Assembly: GCA_022736535.1 (NCBI GenBank)
Contig: DZCT01000379.1
Location: 1-5,095 of the forward strand
Reading direction: 5' to 3'
Length of the DNA: 5,095 nucleotides
Source of the DNA: Desulfatirhabdium butyrativorans
Lineage (GTDB): Bacteria; Desulfobacterota; Desulfobacteria; Desulfobacterales; JAIFKL01
Below are positions 1 to 4,559 of this stretch, piece after piece. A program made the position numbers and the translations under genes. Positions within the stretch are counted from its first letter, which is position 1. Each line of letters starts with the position of its first letter. The notes beneath the pieces were generated by a model. The model was not told the origin of the DNA, ran no database searches, and worked only from the letters and a program-made list of their open reading frames with translations.

Positions 1-345
1 GATGTGGTCAGAAGCGGGACCGGTATCAATCCCTACCGCTTTTCTCATTTCACGAATATTGACGCATGGACACGGGCGTTTTCAAAACGGGCGGCTTCGG
101 AATATCTCTCCGTGCTGAGAACGAGTTTGGATTCGCCTTATGCCGCATTGGATCTGCGTATTCCGGGCTTTCATGATTACACCGAGGCGCTGGAAATTCA
201 ACTGACCCGGATTCTGAACGGAGAATTGCCCGTAAAAGAAGCTTTGGATATTGTCGCTGCCGAATGGGAAAAAATCACGGACAAGATGGGACGTGAAAAG
301 CAGTTGGCGATTTATCGCTCTTCGATGGGACTGTCTGCGAAATAA
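1..345 (+). CDS. ABC transporter solute-binding protein, sugar type (3' end only)
   Basis: This is the last 114 codons of a gene whose start lies off the left edge; the frame is open from base 1 and ends at TAA 343-345. The sequence matches the C-terminal lobe of family 1 extracellular solute-binding proteins, which capture sugars or similar solutes in the periplasm for an ABC importer. Visible hallmarks are a GTGINPYRFSHF segment, a stretch through SPYAALDLRIPG, a DYTEALEIQL helix, and a final helix pair with AAEWEKITDKMGREKQ and YRSSMGL just before the stop. No permease or ATPase gene follows in the window, so any partner genes must lie upstream or elsewhere. The family call rests on remembered family patterns and the substrate cannot be read from this fragment. 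The stop codon lies inside a short direct repeat. Confidence 0.75.
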   Translation, partial: DVVRSGTGINPYRFSHFTNIDAWTRAFSKRAASEYLSVLRTSLDSPYAALDLRIPGFHDYTEALEIQLTRILNGELPVKEALDIVAAEWEKITDKMGREKQLAIYRSSMGLSAK

Positions 346-410
346 ACGTGAGGACATGCCGGCCGCCGCGCCCCTGCAACATTGTGCGAAATAAACGCAA
401 GGGCACGCCG
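336..410 (+). repeat. Imperfect 26-bp direct repeat across the stop codon
   Basis: TGCGAAATAAACG occurs at 336-348 and again at 385-397, a 49-bp offset. The match continues imperfectly to 361 and 410, giving about 22 of 26 identical positions. The first copy contains the last codons and the TAA of the upstream gene. A weaker echo, TGAAATAAGCC, ends just before the next start codon at 441. It may be a duplicated gene end; I see no known element in it. Confidence 0.45.
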
Positions 411-440
411 CCGAGCTTGGTGTTGAGCCTGAAATAAGCC

Positions 441-932
441 ATGGAACAAATAATTAAAACAAAATATAAGGACAGGCTTCCAAAAGGGTTATCCTATCCT
501 ATAGGAGCTGAACTCCTTTCCCAACAGCTTTCCGAGGTGCCTCAGTTTAATGCTTTTGAATTGTCATTCTTTTTTCGGTGTGGAAAACTTTATAAAGTAT
601 TAAATAGTCAATCAATTGAATTTCTTACACTTGCTTTCAAACGCTCAGAAAAAAGTATTTCAAATACAAATAAAAGAAAAGATAGTGAATGGGTGAAACC
701 CCATTGGAACATTTACGTGAGCCCTGTTCCTTCAACCATTCAAAAAAAAGTAAGAAAATCTTGTCTTGAGCTTGGCTTCCCTATTATCAAAGATTGGTTG
801 ATAAAAGACAGACCTGATAATTGGTATTACGGATATAAATTTATCGAGCTTACTTATGATATTGTAAATGAAACGCTCATAGTTATACCCGAATCGCTGT
901 CAAAAAAATATAACTCGGCGGGCCCGAGTTAA
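441..932 (+). CDS. Hypothetical protein, 163 aa, AT-rich, unknown function
   Basis: This encodes a soluble-looking 163-residue protein with no signal peptide and no membrane span. The N-terminal third carries a patch reading LPKGLSYPIGAELLSQQL followed by VPQF (residues about 14-35). The C-terminal half is rich in Trp, Tyr and Lys, with a W..YGYKFIELTYD stretch near residues 128-141. I do not recognise a catalytic motif and assign no function. ATG 441 is the chosen start, although no convincing Shine-Dalgarno precedes it. Base composition differs from its neighbours: a hand count of 541-600 gives 17 G/C in 60, against clearly more than half in parts of the following kinase gene. That suggests recent acquisition. 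The octamer CGCCGAGC lies on both sides of the gene (409-416 and 946-953). The stop TAA falls within a hairpin. Confidence 0.6.
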   Translation: MEQIIKTKYKDRLPKGLSYPIGAELLSQQLSEVPQFNAFELSFFFRCGKLYKVLNSQSIEFLTLAFKRSEKSISNTNKRKDSEWVKPHWNIYVSPVPSTIQKKVRKSCLELGFPIIKDWLIKDRPDNWYYGYKFIELTYDIVNETLIVIPESLSKKYNSAGPS

Positions 933-952
933 GACAGATTGTCCCCGCCGAG
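911..952 (+). other. Two mutually exclusive GC-rich hairpins at the gene end
   Basis: TAACTCGG (911-918) pairs perfectly with CCGAGTTA (924-931) around a 5-nt loop, and the TAA stop of the preceding gene overlaps the right arm. The overlapping stretch CTCGGCGGG (914-922) can instead pair perfectly over 9 bp with CCCGCCGAG (944-952). The two folds cannot coexist. Neither is followed by a T-run on the + strand. On the - strand the first hairpin is followed by a T-rich stretch (complement of A902-908), so it resembles an intrinsic terminator for antisense transcription. The folding is read by eye; a regulatory role is inference. Confidence 0.45.
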
Positions 953-1034
953 CGCAGATCGGATGATTTGCTCTTTTACCGACAGGCGTGAATTACACAC
1001 CAAGAGATTTGATCCGCTACCATGATTCTTTGCA
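933..1034. other. Intergenic stretch before the sensor kinase, no clear promoter
   Basis: About 100 bp separate the hypothetical gene from the kinase. Apart from the right arm of the alternative hairpin (944-952) I see no convincing -35/-10 pair, operator palindrome or Shine-Dalgarno. A tiny frame, ATG 1022 to TAG 1054 (10 codons), overlaps the kinase start in another frame and also lacks a good ribosome site. The kinase promoter cannot be placed by eye. Confidence 0.3.
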
Positions 1035-2879
1035 ATGCTGTCTCAACTCATTAGTTTCATAGTTTTAATTGCAATCTTTCTGCTTCAGCCAGACCTGTCT
1101 CATGCTCAGTCTCTCCCGCCTCAAAAAAACAGCAAATGCCTGATTTCACTTCACGGACTGCACCGCTTTTCCGCAGGAGACAATATGGAATGGACAATGC
1201 CGGCTTATGACGACACCGCATGGAAAATGATCAAAATTCCGGGAACATGGCAGTCTCAGGGAATATCTCCTGACAATGCCATCGGCTGGCATCGCATCTG
1301 TTTTTTTGCTCCGGATTGTCTCAGAGAAATTCATCCGGCGGTCATGCTCGGCAGAATCGGCAATGCAGATGAAGTGTTTCTCAACGGCGTGAAAATCGGC
1401 GGCGAAGGCAGCATCGGCGATGCGTTTGTGGAAATCGAATGGAAATTCCGCCTCTATCCCTTTCCCAAAGGCATTGTGAGGTTCGGACAGGACAACCTGC
1501 TGGCAGTTCGGGTGATGAACACCTACCGGGGCGGCGGCATCATGCAGGGTCCCGCATGTATCGGCGAATACGGAGACCTGCTTGACATAAAATATCAGCA
1601 GGAATTTGACAGGAAATCAGTTGAAATTACGCTCTTCTCCTTTCTTCTGCCGGCTTTTTTCTCTGTTATTTTTCTGCATACCGCAGGCGTCAGAGATAAA
1701 GAATATCTCGCTTTCGGCATTTTCATTTTTCTTTATATTATCGTCTTTGTTCTCGACAGCGTGATATTTTATGAAACCGGCATGAAAACGCCGTTTGTCC
1801 AAAGGGTTGTCAATGCGCTGTATGCCGTCATTCCGGGCTTTGCTTTTGTCTTTATCCTGCTGATGTGCCAGAAAACGGTCAGCGCCGCCATGAAGATACT
1901 GCTCTGCTTTTTCGGCGTCCTATCCGCCGCCATGCTGATTCCCTTTCCCTGTCGCATGTTGAATCTGCTGCTGTCGGTGTGGGCGGCAGGTCTTGTGACA
2001 GCCATTGCGGTTTCTTTATATGTCTCGGTCCGCGCTTGGCTGCAAAAGCTTTATGAATCGGGTCCCGTACTGATCGGCATTCTCGGGCTGACTGCCGGGG
2101 GCGCGACTGAAATGACAGACATGATTCATCCGGTTTATTTTCAGAACGCCGATCTGATGGGAACAGGCATGGCGATTTTTCTTTGTAGCATGTTATATGC
2201 GCTGATGGCAAGGCACAGCCGTATTCAGAAAAGCCTGCATCTGCTTTCGGGGCGCATTCTGGAGGCGCATGAGGAAGAACGCAAACGCCTTTCCCGTGAA
2301 ATTCACGACGGGCTGGGACAGTCGCTTCTTGCGGTCAAACTTTATCTTCAGATGATGCAGCGGGAAAGCGATGCGGGAAAGCTTGTGGAAAAAGATATTT
2401 TTCCCGGACTGATCGCGGAAATTTCCGGCGCTATCTCAGAACTGCGGGAAATGGCAACAGATTTGAGACCGGTCACGCTTGAAAAGCTCAGGCTGACCGA
2501 GCTGCTGAGATGGTATGCCAGAAAATTTTCGGAAAAAACAGGGATATGTGTCTATGTTCAGGGGGATGACGAGCTTGATGTTCCCCTGAAAATAAAAGAT
2601 CATCTGTACCGGATTTGTCAGGAAGCTTTCAGCAATATCAGCAAACACGCAAATGCCGACTGCGTTCAGGTACAGGCGGAAAAGAGAGGAAAAATGCTCT
2701 GCCTCTGTATCAGTGACAACGGAGACGGTTTTGACCTGTCTGAGCATATCGGAAAAACCGAAGGCATCGGGCTTTCAACCATAAAAGAACGAACCGAACT
2801 GCTCGGCGGCATGTTTCATATCAAAAGCAGAAAAGGAAAAGGCACGGTCGTTCAGATTGAAGTGCCGACAGAAGATTGA
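1035..2879 (+). CDS. Sensor histidine kinase, GH2-like extracellular domain + 7 TM + NarL-type kinase core
   Basis: This is a 614-residue inner-membrane sensor kinase. Residues 1-24 form a signal peptide ending SHA-Q. Residues about 30-185 resemble the jelly-roll sugar-binding domain of family 2 glycosidases, with YDDTAW, KIPGTW, GWHRICF, and LGRIGNADEVFLNG. Seven hydrophobic spans follow at about 197-217, 223-246, 258-277, 285-304, 308-330, 344-358 and 374-392, the layout of 7TMR-DISM receptors. The cytoplasmic part has a HisKA_3 dimerisation domain with phospho-acceptor His424 in REIHDGLGQ. Its HATPase domain shows the N box (EAFSNISKHA, Asn534), the G1 box DNGDG (561-565) and the G2 box GIGL (577-580). 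All key residues are present, so it should be active. ATG 1035 is the first start after an in-frame TGA at 1023 and is needed for the signal peptide, but has no clear Shine-Dalgarno. The response regulator 110 bp downstream is its likely partner. The ligand is unknown; a carbohydrate is inferred only from the fold. Confidence 0.92.
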   Translation: MLSQLISFIVLIAIFLLQPDLSHAQSLPPQKNSKCLISLHGLHRFSAGDNMEWTMPAYDDTAWKMIKIPGTWQSQGISPDNAIGWHRICFFAPDCLREIHPAVMLGRIGNADEVFLNGVKIGGEGSIGDAFVEIEWKFRLYPFPKGIVRFGQDNLLAVRVMNTYRGGGIMQGPACIGEYGDLLDIKYQQEFDRKSVEITLFSFLLPAFFSVIFLHTAGVRDKEYLAFGIFIFLYIIVFVLDSVIFYETGMKTPFVQRVVNALYAVIPGFAFVFILLMCQKTVSAAMKILLCFFGVLSAAMLIPFPCRMLNLLLSVWAAGLVTAIAVSLYVSVRAWLQKLYESGPVLIGILGLTAGGATEMTDMIHPVYFQNADLMGTGMAIFLCSMLYALMARHSRIQKSLHLLSGRILEAHEEERKRLSREIHDGLGQSLLAVKLYLQMMQRESDAGKLVEKDIFPGLIAEISGAISELREMATDLRPVTLEKLRLTELLRWYARKFSEKTGICVYVQGDDELDVPLKIKDHLYRICQEAFSNISKHANADCVQVQAEKRGKMLCLCISDNGDGFDLSEHIGKTEGIGLSTIKERTELLGGMFHIKSRKGKGTVVQIEVPTED

Positions 2880-2934
2880 AAAATACATAATTCTACTGAT
2901 AGACAGCCCTCCCGCCCTTCTGATATAACTACCT

Positions 2935-2971
2935 GAAGTGAGAAATAGTTCTCACTTCTCACTTCTCACTT
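2935..2971 (+). repeat. 10-bp perfect hairpin merging into three TTCTCAC heptamers
   Basis: GAAGTGAGAA (2935-2944) and TTCTCACTTC (2949-2958) form a perfect 10-bp stem with an ATAG loop. The right arm continues as tandem TTCTCAC units at 2949-2955, 2956-2962 and 2963-2969, so the left arm could pair with the array in more than one register. It lies between kinase and regulator genes and ends 7 nt before the CGGAG ribosome site at 2978-2982. No T-run follows, so it is not a classical terminator. Its position would let it influence relative expression or mRNA processing; that is inference. Confidence 0.7.
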
Positions 2972-2989
2972 ACATAACGGAGTATTTCC

Positions 2990-3619
2990 ATGACACGCAT
3001 TGTCATTGCCGACGATCACGCCATGTTCCGGCAGGGACTTGCAAGGCTTCTCAGTTCCGTTCAGGGCTTTGCGGTGATCGCTGAAACCGGAAACGGGCAT
3101 GAGGCACTCAGCCTGATTCTCGGAAAACAGCCGGAACTCGCAGTGGTGGATATTTCCATGCCCGGACTGAGCGGAACGGAGATTTTAAAGGAAGTCCGGC
3201 GTAAAGAAGTCAAGACACGAATTGTCCTGCTCACCATGCACACAGACCCGGAATTAGCGGCGGAAGCAGTGAAATACGGCGTTTCCGGCTATCTGCTCAA
3301 AGAAAATGCCTTTGAAGACCTGCTTTCAGCCTTTCAGCTTATCCTTGAGGGCAAAACTTTCATCAGCCCCGATGTGGATAACGCTTTATCTTGCAGAAAA
3401 TCCGAAACCGTCCGTGAGCCGGAAAAACTGACCCGCCGGGAGAAAGAAATTCTGGGCTGTGTGGCGCTGGGGCTTATCAGCAAGGAAATTGCCGACAGGC
3501 TCAATATCAGCGTGAAAACCGTGGAAACTCATCGGGCAAATATCATCGCCAAACTGAATCTGCATTCCACGGCGGAACTGGTGAAGTATGCGATTCATAA
3601 GGGAATTGCAAAAACCTGA
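2990..3619 (+). CDS. NarL/FixJ-family response regulator with LuxR-type HTH
   Basis: This is a 209-residue DNA-binding response regulator, the usual length for the family. The receiver domain (about 1-120) shows the acidic pair Asp8-Asp9, the phosphorylation site Asp54 in VVDISMPG, Thr82 in LLTMHTD and Lys104 in YLLKE. The output domain (about 147-202) is a LuxR/GerE helix-turn-helix: LTRREKEIL, then SKEIADRLNISVKTVETHRANI, whose second half is the recognition helix, then a dimerisation helix. The chosen ATG is preceded by CGGAG at 2978-2982 with 7 nt spacing. It follows the sensor kinase on the same strand by 110 bp and is almost certainly its phosphorylation partner, because NarL-type regulators pair with HisKA_3 kinases. 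Target genes cannot be read from the window. After the stop there is a run of eight T at 3624-3631 without a strong stem, followed at once by a long inverted-repeat element that could end transcription. Confidence 0.95.
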   Translation: MTRIVIADDHAMFRQGLARLLSSVQGFAVIAETGNGHEALSLILGKQPELAVVDISMPGLSGTEILKEVRRKEVKTRIVLLTMHTDPELAAEAVKYGVSGYLLKENAFEDLLSAFQLILEGKTFISPDVDNALSCRKSETVREPEKLTRREKEILGCVALGLISKEIADRLNISVKTVETHRANIIAKLNLHSTAELVKYAIHKGIAKT

Positions 3620-3631
3620 TGCGTTTTTTTT

Positions 3632-3812
3632 GCCACGAATTTACACGAATGTTTTCGCGAACAGGAAAACACGAATGATTTTTTTGTTTCTTCATGTCAT
3701 TTCGAGCGCAGCGAGAAATCTTTGCGTCCGACGGTTAAGATTTCTCCCTTCGGTCGAAATGACATGAACAGTTTCGTGCATTGTTCGTGAGCAATCCGTG
3801 TTCATTCGTGGC
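3632..3812. repeat. Long inverted-repeat element (CACGAAT family), copy 1, interrupted
   Basis: The element begins with GCCACGAATTTACACGAATG at 3632-3651 and ends with CATTCGTGGC at 3803-3812. Its two arms are imperfect reverse complements over roughly 35 bp, with 9 perfect terminal pairs. The same element recurs at 4420-4524. Compared with that copy, this one carries about 78 extra bases in its centre, which are a separate palindromic repeat. It begins 12 bp after the response regulator stop and ends 18 bp before the AAGGAG of the Uma2 gene. It encodes nothing evident. From memory, related CACGAAT intergenic repeats occur in several environmental bacteria. Confidence 0.85.
3691..3768. repeat. 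Nested palindromic (REP-like) element, TCATTTCGA type
   Basis: TTCATGTCATTTCGA (3691-3705) is the exact reverse complement of 3754-3768. An inner 10-bp pair, GAGAAATCTT (3713-3722) and AAGATTTCTC (3737-3746), is also perfect, leaving a 14-nt loop and a partly paired bulge between the stems. This resembles a widespread intergenic repeat with TCATTTCGAGCGCAGCGAG and CTTCGGTCGAAATGACA ends, as I recall it. It lies inside the larger inverted-repeat element and is absent from the other copy, so it probably inserted there. Confidence 0.85.
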
Positions 3813-3843
3813 TGAAAATAACAGCCTTTCAAGGAGAAAAGCG

Positions 3844-4419
3844 ATGGCAGAAGCTTTAATGAAAAAAGCATATTACAGCAAAGAAGAATATTTGGAGATG
3901 GAATCGCTCTCAGATGTCAAAAGCGAATTTTATGCCGGAGAAATCGTGGCAATGGCAGGCGGAAGCCTGAAACACAGCCTCATTTGCGTCAATCTGATCC
4001 GGCGGATGGCAGAAGCCGTTGAAAACAAAGACTGTGCAGTCTTTGAAAGCAATATGAAATTAGAATTGGCAGAAGCCGATGCTTACGTCTATCCTGACCT
4101 CATGGCTGTCTGCGGAGAAGTAAAACTCGCTGAAAACAGGAGAGATGTCATCACAAATCCTGTTCTGATTGTCGAGGTCTTGTCGCCGGCTACCGAGTCT
4201 TTTGACAGAGGCAGAAAATTTGCATATTACCGTATGTTAAGTTCATTAAAAGAATATGTTCTCGTATCACAGGAAAAGGCTGCGGTCGAGTCTTTCTGCA
4301 AACAGGATGAAAACACATGGCTTTACACCGTCGCCGAAGGGCTTGATAAAAAATTTGTTTTAAAAGCAATTGAATATGAAATTACGCTGAAAGATATTTA
4401 TCATAAAGTGCAATTTTAA
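3844..4419 (+). CDS. Uma2-family (DUF820) protein with PD-(D/E)XK nuclease fold
   Basis: This 191-residue protein belongs to the Uma2/DUF820 family, a restriction-endonuclease-fold group that is often multicopy in genomes and whose cellular role is not established. Family landmarks are EEYLEME (15-20), SEFYAGEIVAMAGGSLKHS (27-45), YVYPDL with Asp85, NPVLIVEVLSPATESFDRGRKFAYYR with Glu111 and Lys125, and LKEYVLVSQ (135-143). Asp85 and Glu111 are the expected acidic active-site residues. The usual (D/E)XK lysine is not in its standard place, since the motif reads E-V-L, as I recall is common in this family. ATG 3844 is chosen because AAGGAG (3831-3836) lies 7 nt before it. A longer TTG start at 3781 would translate the inverted repeat and is unlikely. 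The gene lies between two copies of the same inverted-repeat element; its TAA directly abuts the second. Confidence 0.88.
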   Translation: MAEALMKKAYYSKEEYLEMESLSDVKSEFYAGEIVAMAGGSLKHSLICVNLIRRMAEAVENKDCAVFESNMKLELAEADAYVYPDLMAVCGEVKLAENRRDVITNPVLIVEVLSPATESFDRGRKFAYYRMLSSLKEYVLVSQEKAAVESFCKQDENTWLYTVAEGLDKKFVLKAIEYEITLKDIYHKVQF

Positions 4420-4524
4420 GCCACGAATTTACACGAATTGTTTCACGAACAGCAGAACACGAATGATTTGAAATAAAAAATAAATTCGTGATGCTTCGTG
4501 AGACAATCTGTGTTCATTCGTGGC
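4420..4524. repeat. Long inverted-repeat element (CACGAAT family), copy 2, uninterrupted
   Basis: This 105-bp element opens with GCCACGAATTTACACGAATT (from 4420) and closes with CATTCGTGGC (4515-4524). The arms pair over roughly 35 bp, with ACAC, ATTGT, TCACGAA and CACGAAT blocks matching in order and an AT-rich centre. It starts on the base after the Uma2 TAA and ends 18 bp before the AAGGAGG ribosome site of the next frame, the same spacing as copy 1 has to its downstream gene. It could act as a transcription terminator for the upstream gene or as a 5' leader hairpin for the downstream one. Confidence 0.85.
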
Positions 4525-4542
4525 TGATAAAACCTAAACTTG

Positions 4543-4559
4543 AAGGAGGAATTACCATG
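4543..4559 (+). promoter_or_regulatory. Ribosome binding site and start 1
   Basis: AAGGAGG at 4543-4549 lies 7 nt before ATG 4557. It is the strongest Shine-Dalgarno in the window. Its leader differs from those of starts 2-4 and comes directly after the second inverted-repeat element. Confidence 0.75.

Noticed and set aside
1022..1054. Ten-codon leader peptide overlapping the kinase start
   Set aside because: There is no ribosome site, no run of diagnostic codons, and it is too short to separate from chance.
1879..2211. 110-codon - strand open frame within the kinase gene
   Set aside because: It is antisense to the conserved membrane region of a clear kinase and is rich in Arg and Ser, typical of a shadow frame.
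2949..2971. CRISPR-like array
   Set aside because: The units are 7-bp contiguous heptamers without spacers; this is a microsatellite-type repeat.
3608..3633. Possible intrinsic terminator after the response regulator (T-run at 3624-3631)
   Set aside because: The only stem available is GCAAAAA with TTTTTGC, which is weak and AT-only; no GC-rich hairpin precedes the T-run.
3781..3843. Longer TTG start for the Uma2 gene, adding 21 residues
   Set aside because: The extension lies in the inverted-repeat arm and has no ribosome site, whereas ATG 3844 has AAGGAG at 7 nt and gives the usual family length.
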